A stretch of 64,000 nt of DNA from UBA2421 sp002343075. Its GTDB lineage: Bacteria; Planctomycetota; Phycisphaerae; Tepidisphaerales; Tepidisphaeraceae. Shown here in pieces: positions 1 to 7,225 of this stretch. Positions within the stretch are counted from its first letter, which is position 1. Each line of letters starts with the position of its first letter. Where the stretch lies: assembly GCA_937982565.1 (NCBI GenBank), contig CALJLN010000033.1, forward strand, positions 1-64,000. Direction: 5' to 3'. The position numbers and the translations under genes were made by a program. The notes beneath the pieces were generated by a model, which worked only from the letters and a program-made list of their open reading frames with translations, did not search any database and was not told the DNA's origin.

Positions 1-159
1 CACCCTATGGCAGGCGCCGATCAACTCCTCGCCGCCGAGCGTGAGCTGTGGCGTTCCGCCGAGGCGGTGGCCTCCGGCGAGGACTTTCAGGCGCTGATGA
101 GCTACTGGAATGATGGGGCATCGCCGCAACCCGATCCCGGGCCTGGCGCCGGCCCCTAG
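1..159 (+). CDS. C-terminal fragment of an unidentified protein (partial at window edge)
   Basis: An open frame enters at the window edge and ends with TAG at 157-159. An ATG at 7 would allow a complete 50-residue protein, but the very GC-rich, acidic/Ala-rich reading (segment LLAAERELWRSAEAVASG, then a Pro/Gly tail) looks more like the end of a longer protein. I recognise no domain. It converges on the SprT-like gene, leaving 22 bases between them. Base composition is higher in GC than everything after about position 620. Confidence 0.35.
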   Translation, partial: HPMAGADQLLAAERELWRSAEAVASGEDFQALMSYWNDGASPQPDPGPGAGP

Positions 160-181
160 CAGCGCACGGTAGGGCGCCCTG

Positions 182-610
182 CTACAGGTGCCGCCTCAGC
201 CAGCGCTGCACGCGGTCGTAATGCGGGAACTGGGCCTCGGCGGCGCGGAAGGCCGGCGTGTGGCTGCGGCGGCGGCCGCCGGTGGTGCTGATGCCCAGGG
301 CCTTGTGCAGCAGCTCGTGGAACATCAGGTAGTCCAGCACCTCGGGCGGTACGTCGCGGCGGTCAAGGATGGCGCTGACCTGCAGCTCGTCCTCGAGGGG
401 GCGGTAATGGCCCAGATGCGTCCGGTTGAGCTTGCTGGACCAGCGCAGGCGGGGCTGGGCCAGGCGGCCCTGGAAGAAGTGCTGGTTCACCCGGTGGAAG
501 ACGGCGCGCAGGTCGTGGTAGCGGCCCAAGGGGGCCTCCGTCGCCTGCCGCACGACGTCCAACGCCGCCGTGGCGGGCGGCGATGCCAGCCCCGGGGAAC
601 TCGTTGCCAT
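182..610 (-). CDS. SprT-like zinc metallopeptidase domain protein
   Basis: 142 residues. The zinc motif HELLH lies at residues 98-102 inside a helix (LDYLMFHELLHKALG), and a downstream SHTPAF segment near residue 117 supplies the usual third histidine. This order (about 60 residues, HExxH, then H-x-x-x-F) is that of stand-alone SprT-like/WSS1-type domains, which cleave proteins or act in DNA-protein crosslink metabolism; the substrate here is unknown. The ATG at 610-608 has no Shine-Dalgarno. Immediately upstream, where a promoter should be, the sequence is already the reading frame of the kinase fragment on the other strand. That and the higher GC suggest that an artificial or recent junction lies at the 5' end of the gene. 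Confidence 0.72.
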   Translation of the reverse strand: MATSSPGLASPPATAALDVVRQATEAPLGRYHDLRAVFHRVNQHFFQGRLAQPRLRWSSKLNRTHLGHYRPLEDELQVSAILDRRDVPPEVLDYLMFHELLHKALGISTTGGRRRSHTPAFRAAEAQFPHYDRVQRWLRRHL

Positions 611-2090
611 GCCACCGAGCGTGCATCGCGCGCATATCCCGAGGGACCTCGATACCGTCGTGCTGAAAATGTTAGCCAGCGAGCCTGGCGCGCGATATCA
701 AACCCTCGACGCACTCGAGCGCGATCTTCGCCATGTGTTGGCCGATGAGCCGGTGGAAGCCCGCAGGCCCGCCGCCTGGGAAAGGCTGCTGCGCGCCTCT
801 CGGCGGTGGGGCGTGCGCAACCCCGGGTGGCTGGGGGTGGGTATCATGGCCATCGGTGCGGCGGCGAGCTATCCACTGGGCAGCAAGCTCGATTCCCTCG
901 GTTTGCAGGATGCATTTGAAGCATGGGTGACAACCGAGCTGAATTTCGTACCCGACCGCCCCGCTCGCGATGTCACCATGATCGCACTCACCGACCAGAC
1001 CCCGTTCGCACACCTGGCCGCGCAGTTCGGCCTCACTCAGCTCGATCCGCAGCGCAACCAGACGCTCCGCTGCCTCCACTCCCGGTTGTTGGACCGATTG
1101 GCGCAGTCCGGCGCGCGGGTAGTTGCGTTTGACATTCATTTTTCCAGCACACAAACCCCCGACGACGCCCCCCTCGCCGCGGCGGCAGCGCGGCTGGAAG
1201 AGTCGGGCATTGCCTGTGTGATGGCACGCCGCCCCTTCGACGGCGGTGATGATCGTGTGGTCACCATCAACCCTGCTCTTGCGCGCACGCGCGCAGGGTT
1301 CATTTCCGCGTTGATCCCGCCGGGCGCGCCTTGGAATATCGTGCTCGCTTCGCAGCGACCAAACGCGCCGGCCCGACCCAGCCTCGCCCTCGCCGCCGCT
1401 GCGGCGCGCGCGCAGTCGGGTGGCAACCATGTGGCCATCGAAACGGGCCTGACGAGCATGGGAAGTGCCGCCGCAGCATTCGTCGCAAACCATTCGTTTC
1501 TCAAGACGCTGCACGAAGATGTGCCGCAGCAGGGTTTTCAGAAGGCGGACTTGCAGTCGCTGTTTACAGTGGAAATGCCCCCGCTCGCCATGCTGGCCCG
1601 CGAGACAATCGACATCGGCACCGCACTGGTGCTGGATGACACCGCGCTGCGCGAGCGTTGCGCCGGTCGCGTTGTGTTGATTGGCGATCTTCGAGTCGGA
1701 CAGGACGGCCCGCTGCCGCATCCGAGTGGGCTTCCGTATCACGGCCTGCATGCCCAAGCCGTTGCACTGCAGATGTTGATCGACGGCCAGAGCATCCGCT
1801 GGCTGCCCTACGTCGAAGTCGGCCCGCTAACCGTCGGCGTGCGGTTTCCGCTGCTCGTTGGCTCCGCGGTCCTTGGCGTCCTTGCCGGCCGCATCAGGCC
1901 CGTAAGGCAATCCGCCCTGGCCGGCGCACTGCTCGTATCGGCCCCCGTCGCGGCATCGCTCATCAGTTATCAGGTCGGAGGCTGGCTCTGGAGTCCTCTC
2001 ATCTTCTGCCTCGCCATCGCCATCAGCTTTACCCTCGCACGCGGTGCGGGGGCACTACTACCTCATCCCGAAGGAGAACAGCAGTCATGA
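609..2090 (+). pseudogene. Ser/Thr protein kinase-CHASE2 protein, missing its kinase core (5'-truncated)
   Basis: The frame opens abruptly with the last helices of a eukaryote-like kinase domain (IPRDLDTVVLKML, then ARYQTLDALERDLRHVLADE, about residues 10-45). It continues through a juxtamembrane segment and a TM helix (about 75-95) to a CHASE2-type extracytoplasmic sensor (about 105-390; VTMIALTD and ARVVAFDIHF strands) and three C-terminal TM helices. The ATP-binding loop, catalytic HRD and DFG segments are all absent, so about 250-300 residues are missing upstream. A usable ATG exists at 609 only by chance, overlapping the start of the opposite SprT-like gene. The natural protein would be a membrane receptor kinase with the sensor after the kinase. 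It overlaps the next gene by ATGA, so the pair was co-translated. Confidence 0.7.
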
Positions 2091-2569
2091 AATGCACACG
2101 CGTGTTTATCGAACGAACCGAGGGGAATTTTCAATGCCTCGCCCCAGAGGAAGCCATCTCAGTCGAACAGGCCACACCCACAACCGCGGCGCGCGCCGTC
2201 ATTGTCAGCGGCTGGATCTACCTCGTCGGCGAAAAGCCGCAAGCAGTAGCTGCCAATGGCTACGTCGACATCGGCGCGTCCGGCACCACCATGATCGCAC
2301 AGCAGATGCCCGAAGTGCCTGGCAAAATCCGCGTACGGCTATACGTCCGCGCCGCGGCGCAGGGCCACACCGCCACCCTCACCCATGCCGGCGGCACATC
2401 GTCTGCGCCGATTTCTCCCGGTCAGTTCGCAGACTGCGTCGTAGGCAAGACTGGCCAACTCATCGAGTTCACGACCCCGGCCAACTTCAACGAAGCCACG
2501 CCCCCCGCCGGCAGCGAGACCCTCATCACCGAGGTGGACACCGAACGCACCGCACGCAACGTCCCATGA
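2087..2569 (+). CDS. Conserved-looking hypothetical protein coupled to the kinase-CHASE2 gene
   Basis: 160 residues; its ATG overlaps the stop of the upstream kinase-CHASE2 frame (ATGA), a typical translational-coupling arrangement, so it probably acts with that receptor. The start KCTRVFIERTEGNFQ is followed by beta-rich sequence (GYVDIGASGTTMIAQQ, IRVRLYVRAAAQGHTATLTH) with many Thr and Ala. There is no signal peptide or TM segment and no domain I can name. It could be a small soluble partner or substrate of the kinase; this is inference from position only. Confidence 0.6.
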   Translation: MKCTRVFIERTEGNFQCLAPEEAISVEQATPTTAARAVIVSGWIYLVGEKPQAVAANGYVDIGASGTTMIAQQMPEVPGKIRVRLYVRAAAQGHTATLTHAGGTSSAPISPGQFADCVVGKTGQLIEFTTPANFNEATPPAGSETLITEVDTERTARNVP

Positions 2570-3082
2570 AGGACGATAACCACCTCCGCCCAACGGCCGC
2601 ACCCGGGCAACGTGGTCCAGATAAAACCGGCAAACCCTCCGCCGAACGTTCTCGGACGCTGTCCCCGGCTTCGCCAGGGTGACCAGACGAGTAATTCCTC
2701 AACGACGGCGGCGTTTCGTTCAACCGAGACGGCATCTTGTGCCACCGAGATGCCGTCTCGTGCCACCGAGACGCCATCTTGTGCCACCGAGACGCCATCT
2801 TGTGCCACCGAGACGGAGTCTTCTTCCGCCTGAATGCGGTCTGCCACGACTGAATGACGCTGAAGCGGTCTCCGTCGCCTTCTACATGATCTCCGATGCG
2901 TCGGCTGATGGCGAGGTTGCGCTCACTCGTGGTTAATCGCAGATTTTCGAGGACCTGATGAAACGAAGCGAAACTCACCCGCAGTTCTTAAGCCGCATTT
3001 CGTTCCGGTCGAACCAACTCGCGTACCTTGAAGTACGCAGCCTGCGGAAAACTCCGAAGGCGAATCGCCTTCCAGCCCCGCC
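2570..3082. other. 513-bp region without a convincing gene, containing a minisatellite
   Basis: Several frames on both strands stay open here, but mainly because the central repeat has a 21-bp period and so cannot introduce stops once a frame is open. The minus-strand readings are heptads such as SRWHKMA or VSVAQDG with unrelated flanks. None has a good ribosome binding site or a recognisable domain. I see no RNA gene before the tmRNA terminator at 3083. Confidence 0.5.
2723..2827. repeat. 21-bp tandem repeat, about 5 copies
   Basis: Units begin at 2723, 2744, 2765, 2786 and 2807. The third and fourth are identical (ACCGAGACGCCATCTTGTGCC less its last base gives the core), the first two differ by one to four bases, and the fifth decays in its second half. 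The period is a multiple of three. It lies in noncoding sequence between the kinase-linked small gene and tmRNA. Confidence 0.85.
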
Positions 3083-3123
3083 AAACGAAAACCGCCGCAC
3101 GCAGGAAAATGCGGGCGGCGGTT
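3083..3123 (-). terminator. Intrinsic terminator of tmRNA
   Basis: Read on the minus strand, arms AACCGCCGC (3123-3115) and GCGGCGGTT (3098-3090) form a 9-bp GC-rich stem around a 16-nt loop, and are followed by a T-rich stretch TTTCGTTT (complement of 3090-3083). It starts 9 bases past the tmRNA 3' end, exactly where an ssrA terminator is expected. Confidence 0.75.
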
Positions 3124-3131
3124 GATGTAAG

Positions 3132-3516
3132 TGGAGCCGGCGGGAATTGAACCCGCGTCCCAAGACAACGTTTGAACAGGCCTCTACATGCTTATTCGAT
3201 GGTTTGTTGTCGTCCGCCGGATCGAACATCGACACTCTATCCGGCGGATCAGGCTGATGTTTCTCGCTCGTGCGCCTCAGTCAAAACGCGCGAGCCAGCT
3301 TGCTGTTTTCAGCCAGCGCGTCGCAAGCATCCGCACTGTGCCGAGACCGCCTTATATTAGGCAGCCATTGCAAACGCCGGGGCGCCGAAACCGACGCGAC
3401 CGGTGACATCACTGTTATTGGCAGTTAATGTTTTGCCCACATTGATAACCGGGCCAAGTAGGCTTCCCGGGCATGCCACCTGTACCACCGCCATCCGGTC
3501 GAAACCGGTCGGCCCC
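3132..3516 (-). ncRNA. ssrA: tmRNA (transfer-messenger RNA)
   Basis: About 385 nt. The 5' end GGGGCCGACCGG (3516 downwards) pairs with the 3' end CGGCTCCA (to 3132) in a 7-bp acceptor stem with one G-U. The 3' part carries the T-arm GGGTTCAATTCCC typical of tRNA-like domains, and CCA is not encoded. The messenger part resumes with GCC at 3422 and ends with TAA at 3357-3359, giving a 21-residue degradation tag that begins ANNSDVTG and ends PAFAMAA. tmRNA with SmpB rescues ribosomes stalled on broken mRNAs and tags the product for ClpXP/ClpAP. The tag is about twice the usual length. A dedicated terminator follows. The 5' boundary is exact from stem pairing. Confidence 0.93.
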
Positions 3517-3620
3517 GTACAGACTACGTTTTCAAAGAGCGTTCCAATTATACGAAGCAACCAATCGTACGACAACTGCAAACTTTGGTTCGTAGCGCAG
3601 CGGGTTGGATCGGAACGCTT

Positions 3621-3661
3621 GCCGCCAAGGACGCGAAGAACTCGAAGGACGCCAAGAATAC
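3621..3661. repeat. Short dispersed-type repeat (AAGGACGCxAAGAA units)
   Basis: Within GCCGCCAAGGACGCGAAGAA and the following CTCGAAGGACGCCAAGAAT the unit AAGGACGC[GC]AAGAA occurs twice with an 18-bp period. It sits in the intergenic space between the 5' end of tmRNA and the end of the epimerase gene. Such CCAAGGACGCCAAGA strings recur between genes in many planctomycete and related genomes (general knowledge, not searched here). Confidence 0.5.
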
Positions 3662-3696
3662 CGAGTGCGGCGGGAAGGAGGCGGAAGAAATGGCCG

Positions 3697-4611
3697 TCAA
3701 TCCCTGCCCAGCGCGCCCGACGCAAAATACGCATCGACGCCCCGGCGAAGGTCAAACTCGGGGCGATATCCCAGAGACCGGGCCGCCTCTGTGAGGTCGG
3801 TTTGGGTCCAGTCCTGAGTGAAGCTGTAAGGGTTCTTAAAATACTCCGGCTGCAGGTCTGTCTGCAGCACACGATTCAGCTCGGAAATGACCTCGTTAAA
3901 GCTCCAACTCGCTCCGGCGCCGGCGTTGAAGTTGCCCGAGACCGCCGAGGCCATCGCCTTCAGATTCGCCTGCATCAGATCTTCAATGTAAACAAAATCA
4001 CGCTTCTGATGACCGTGCTCAAACACCTTGGGCCGCTGGCCCGCACGCATTTGCCTGGCAAGCTGGTGAATCATGCTGGCAAACTTGCCTTTGTGGGCCT
4101 CGCCCGGCCCGTAAACGTTGCTGTAGCGCAGGCCGACGATCGGGTGCTTCAGTTTCGGTTGATACAGCTTCGCCAGCTTCTCCATCTGCAGCTTTGAGAA
4201 GGCATAAACATTCAACGGCTGCGGCGGTTGCACCTCCTTCATCGGCACGAGACCCTGGCCATAAATGCTGCAACTGCTTGCCCAAACCACCCTCGCCCCA
4301 GATTCCGCGGCGTACTCCAGAATATTTCGAAATGACTCGACATTGTTGGTCAGCATTTTCTTCTGATCCATCACGGTCGTATCGGTAATACTTGCTTCAT
4401 GGAAGATTACATCGAACTTTCCGAACCGTTTTAACGTAGAAATGTCGCTGTAGGTGTCGATCGTGAGCAGATCGCCGTGGTGATCGACGAGGTTGGTCCA
4501 GCTGGCGGATGAGAAGTCATCCACGGCAAGAGTGTCATGGCCGTCCGCGGCGAGGCGTTTGACGAGATTGGACCCGATAAATCCGGCTGCACCGGTTACG
4601 ACGATTCTCAC
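3697..4611 (-). CDS. hldD: HldD-like NAD(P)-dependent sugar epimerase (ADP-glyceromanno-heptose 6-epimerase family)
   Basis: 304 residues, extended SDR family. Residues 7-14 (GAAGFIGS) bind the dinucleotide. The serine pair at 112-113 (WASSCSIYG), Tyr136 and Lys140 (VYAFSK) form the SDR triad. NVYGPGEAHKGKFASM (165-180) matches the HldD-specific NVYGPREGHKGSMASV stretch, including the second catalytic lysine (Lys174). RDFVYIEDL follows. HldD converts ADP-D-glycero- to ADP-L-glycero-D-manno-heptose for lipopolysaccharide cores. No other heptose gene is in the window, so another epimerization is possible. The start is GTG with GGAG about 10 bases upstream. It is transcribed towards tmRNA. Confidence 0.75.
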   Translation of the reverse strand: MRIVVTGAAGFIGSNLVKRLAADGHDTLAVDDFSSASWTNLVDHHGDLLTIDTYSDISTLKRFGKFDVIFHEASITDTTVMDQKKMLTNNVESFRNILEYAAESGARVVWASSCSIYGQGLVPMKEVQPPQPLNVYAFSKLQMEKLAKLYQPKLKHPIVGLRYSNVYGPGEAHKGKFASMIHQLARQMRAGQRPKVFEHGHQKRDFVYIEDLMQANLKAMASAVSGNFNAGAGASWSFNEVISELNRVLQTDLQPEYFKNPYSFTQDWTQTDLTEAARSLGYRPEFDLRRGVDAYFASGALGRD

Positions 4612-4741
4612 TGGAGGCTCCTGTTGGGCCGAGGATGTTGCGGGAGGATATTACGGGTTCTGCAATGAAATAAAAACGACTCGGCTGGCATTTTATAGTT
4701 TGTGATGCATAGAGTTGATTAACGATCCATCCTTCCCCGAT

Positions 4742-4820
4742 GTGGAGGAGTCTCTCCCCAACCCGAAGACTCTTCCACCAGCCCCTGAAGCTGGCCTTGC
4801 CCGGGCCAGCTTCTTTTTTT
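4742..4820 (+). ncRNA. Candidate small RNA or 5' leader: two stacked hairpins ending in a terminator
   Basis: Two strong hairpins follow each other on the plus strand in a gene-free stretch. The first (4742-4753 with 4767-4778) pairs GTGGAGGAGTCT with AGACTCTTCCAC over 12 positions with a single G-U. The second (4787-4813) is a perfect 10-bp terminator stem. No plus-strand gene lies upstream for 2.1 kb, so the terminator must belong to a transcript that begins in this intergenic space: either a small RNA or an attenuated leader of the radical SAM gene at 4933. The promoter is uncertain; TATAGT near 4691-4696 could be a -10 box. Confidence 0.45.
4787..4820 (+). terminator. Strong intrinsic terminator
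   Basis: Perfect inverted repeat GAAGCTGGCC (4787-4796) / GGCCAGCTTC (4804-4813) with a 7-nt loop, directly followed by seven T (4814-4820). It is oriented for plus-strand transcription only; on the minus strand the stem is not followed by T. Confidence 0.8.
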
Positions 4821-4932
4821 CTTCCCGCTTTTGATGATCATACAGTTCGCTGCGCGGCGGGACCGGCGTGATCATCCGTCGGCGTTGAGATTTGTTTCGC
4901 CTGGCAACGACCATCGGAAAGTGTGATTTCTT

Positions 4933-5799
4933 ATGTCATCGAAGCCTCTCAACATCTTCACGCAACACTCTCGCCACTGGCGCGACAATCGGTATGTCTA
5001 CCCGGTTGTTTCCCGGCGAAGCAAGGGGCTTTCGATTGGCATCAACCTCAACCCCGACAAGGTCTGCAATTTTGACTGCATTTACTGCTGCGTTGATCGC
5101 CGCAGCATGCCCGGCCGGGTCGAGGTGAATCTTGACGATCTGCGTGGTGAACTTGAGTCGATGCTGGCAACGGTCGCCGGCGGATCGCTCTGGAAAGAGC
5201 CTCCGTTTGACCAGACGCCGGAAGAATTGAGGCGGCTGAACGACATCGCATTTTCTGGCGATGGCGAACCAACTTCATATCAGAAGTTTGAAGAAGTGTG
5301 TCAACTTGCAGCCCGGTCGCTCGAACAGCCTGCCTTGAAGGGCGTAAAACTCGTTGTCATCACCAACGCAACCTTGCTTCATCAGGCGCGCGTGCAATCT
5401 GCGTTGATATTTCTTGACGCCCACAATGGTGAACTGTGGGCCAAGCTCGATGCAGGTACCGAGTCATACTACCAGTTGGTCGAGCGGACAGCGGTGCCGT
5501 TTCAGCGCGTGCTCGATAACATCCTCGCCGCGGGTCGATTGCGGCCAATTGTTATCCAGTCACTCTTTATGAACATCCACGGCCAACCTCCCCCGCCGCC
5601 GGAGGTTGAGGCCTACCTTGCCCGGCTGTCGCATTTGCACAGCCAGGGGTGCCGGATCAAGCTCGTACAAATCTACACCACTGCACGAAATACGACCGAA
5701 GCCTATGTCACCCCGCTTGGATTGTCGCAGTTGCAGCAAATCGCTGCCGGAGTGAAGCAGCTTGGGCTGGCCGTTGACACTTACGCGGGCGTAGCTTGA
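4933..5799 (+). CDS. Radical SAM protein (COG0731-like)
   Basis: 288 residues. The radical-SAM cluster motif CNFDCIYC provides Cys45, Cys49 and Cys52 for the 4Fe-4S cluster that cleaves S-adenosylmethionine, followed by AFSGDGEPTSY (about residues 108-118), the glycine-rich SAM-binding element typical of the COG0731 group. The start MSSKPLNIFTQHSRHWRDNRY and a SKGLSIGINLNP strand before the cysteines fit this family. Its archaeal relatives (TYW1-like) make wyosine bases, but bacterial members have no proven role. It stands alone, after the twin-hairpin element, with no obvious operon partner. Confidence 0.75.
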   Translation: MSSKPLNIFTQHSRHWRDNRYVYPVVSRRSKGLSIGINLNPDKVCNFDCIYCCVDRRSMPGRVEVNLDDLRGELESMLATVAGGSLWKEPPFDQTPEELRRLNDIAFSGDGEPTSYQKFEEVCQLAARSLEQPALKGVKLVVITNATLLHQARVQSALIFLDAHNGELWAKLDAGTESYYQLVERTAVPFQRVLDNILAAGRLRPIVIQSLFMNIHGQPPPPPEVEAYLARLSHLHSQGCRIKLVQIYTTARNTTEAYVTPLGLSQLQQIAAGVKQLGLAVDTYAGVA

Positions 5800-5854
5800 C
5801 GACCTCATTTGAGGCATTACGATCGCAGCATACCCTCAACCAAAGGAGCTTCGC

Positions 5855-6193
5855 ATGGCAGGAAAGTATGTCATCACCAAGACCGCCGACGGCCAATTCA
5901 TGTTTAATCTGAAGGCCGCCAATCATGAGATAATCCTTACCTCAGAGCGTTACGTCGCCAAGGCTGGCGCGGTCAATGGCATCGAATCGGTCAAGACCAA
6001 TTCGCCCAACGACGCGATGTATGAACGAAAGACTTCTGCATCGAATCAACCGTTTTTTGTGCTCAAATCAGGAAACGGCGAAGTGATTGGCCGAAGCGAG
6101 ATGTATTCCTCCGCCGCGGCGATGGAAAATGGTATCAGTTCGGTAAAAACCAATGGCCCCACCGCCGCCACTGACGACCAAAGCGGCACCTGA
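5855..6193 (+). CDS. YegP-like DUF1508 protein (two tandem repeats)
   Basis: 112 residues made of two copies of the roughly 50-residue DUF1508/UPF0339 unit. Copy one has GKYVITKTADGQFMFNLKAA and ends NGIESVKTNSP; copy two has NQPFFVLKSGNGEVIGRSE and ends NGISSVKTNGP. The duplication and length match E. coli YegP. The fold is a small alpha/beta repeat of unknown function found widely in bacteria, often stress-related. AAAGGAG (about 5842-5848) is a good ribosome binding site for the ATG. It is monocistronic, followed by a 97-bp gap to the converging rmlD. Confidence 0.85.
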   Translation: MAGKYVITKTADGQFMFNLKAANHEIILTSERYVAKAGAVNGIESVKTNSPNDAMYERKTSASNQPFFVLKSGNGEVIGRSEMYSSAAAMENGISSVKTNGPTAATDDQSGT

Positions 6194-6290
6194 TCGCCGG
6201 TTTGTGCGATCTTATCTCTCTTGTGAATCCCCTCTGATCCTGGAGTGCCCCGACCCACTCCTGATTGTCCGACCTGCCCCGACCGGTTGG

Positions 6291-7163
6291 TTAGCCCATC
6301 ATCGAGCGATATCGCCGCAATGCATCCCGCCAGTGGGGCATCTGCTCGCCGGTGGCCCGCTCGTACGGAGCCAGATCGAAAACGCTGAAGGACGGGCGAA
6401 CCGCTGCATCGGGCTTGATCTGTTGCCACTGCGCGCTGGTGATGGCTTCAAAAATCTCGGGCGTCACCCCAAACTCTTCAAAAATCGCGGCGGCGAACTC
6501 ATGCCAGTTGGTCTGGCCGCCGTTGGCGATATGAAAGATGCCCGAGGTATTGCGATCGAGCAGACGCAACGTGGCCGCAGCGAGGTCGGCGGTGAAGGTG
6601 GGCGCGCCGACCTGATCATTCACCACGCGCAGCGGCCTTCCGCCGCGCGCGGCGTTTAACATCGCCTGCGGGAAGTTCGGACCGTTCGGGCCGTACAGCC
6701 ATGCCGTGCGAATAATCAGCCAGCCGGGCGGATTAACTCGTTGAATCGCCTGCTCGCCGAGCAGCTTCGATCGTCCGTACGCCGACTGCGGGCCGACCGG
6801 GTCATCCGGCCGAAGGGGGCGGCGCAACGATCCGTCGAAGACGTAATCCGTGCTATAATGAACGAGCTTCGCAGAATGCCTTTGTGCGGCGGCGGCGAGA
6901 TGACCCACGCCAGCGCCGTTTACAGCATTCGCAAGGTCGGTCTTCGTCTCACAGCCGTCGACATTTGTAAACGCGGCGCAATTCAGCACCAGAGTCGGCT
7001 GCACACTTTCAAACACCGCGGCGACGGAAGCTTCACTGGTTATATCACAATCCGGAAGATCAACGCCATGAAATGATCTCCCACGCGCCGCAATTGCAGA
7101 CTTTAGCGCGCTCGCGAGCATCCCGCGGTCGCCGACTATCAGGATGGAATCCAGATTGATCAT
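6291..7163 (-). CDS. rmlD: dTDP-4-dehydrorhamnose reductase
   Basis: About 290 residues. It reduces dTDP-4-dehydro-L-rhamnose to dTDP-L-rhamnose, the last step of rhamnose donor synthesis. Visible are ILIVGDRGMLASAL (N-terminal dinucleotide fold; the usual GxxGxxG is degenerate), NCAAFTNVDGCE, HYSTDYVFDG, the catalytic YGRSK and RTAWLYG, all in RmlD order. I chose the ATG at 7163 (MINLDSILIVG). A longer start at 7172 would lie inside a REP-like palindrome and add residues that fit the family poorly. It is the last gene of the rmlCABD operon. Confidence 0.9.
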   Translation of the reverse strand: MINLDSILIVGDRGMLASALKSAIAARGRSFHGVDLPDCDITSEASVAAVFESVQPTLVLNCAAFTNVDGCETKTDLANAVNGAGVGHLAAAAQRHSAKLVHYSTDYVFDGSLRRPLRPDDPVGPQSAYGRSKLLGEQAIQRVNPPGWLIIRTAWLYGPNGPNFPQAMLNAARGGRPLRVVNDQVGAPTFTADLAAATLRLLDRNTSGIFHIANGGQTNWHEFAAAIFEEFGVTPEIFEAITSAQWQQIKPDAAVRPSFSVFDLAPYERATGEQMPHWRDALRRYRSMMG

Positions 7164-7165
7164 TC

Positions 7166-7225
7166 GTAGCATGGGTTTCCAACCCATCTGCAAAAATTGA
7201 AGAACGGGTTGAAAACCCGTGCTAC
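7166..7225. repeat. REP-like double palindrome between rmlB and rmlD
   Basis: A 60-bp element bounded by GTAGCA and TGCTAC with two internal hairpins: ATGGGTT-TCC-AACCCAT (7171-7187) and ACGGGTT-GAA-AACCCGT (7204-7220). The TAG stop of rmlB (7224-7222) lies inside its right edge and rmlD starts just beyond its left edge, so it fills the whole intergenic space. The form (two related palindromes head-to-head) is that of dispersed REP/BIME elements. Confidence 0.75.

Noticed and set aside
2723..2827. CRISPR array
   Set aside because: Units are directly adjacent without spacers; there are no cas genes in the window.
2526..2978. Minus-strand frame of 150 codons with SRWHKMA heptads as a real protein
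   Set aside because: The heptads are only the 21-bp tandem repeat read in frame. Other frames over the same repeat are open too, and no RBS or conserved domain is visible.
3129..3165. A tRNA gene, suggested by the T-arm GGTTCAATTCCC
   Set aside because: No anticodon arm follows; the T-arm belongs to the tRNA-like domain of tmRNA, whose 5' half is at 3516.
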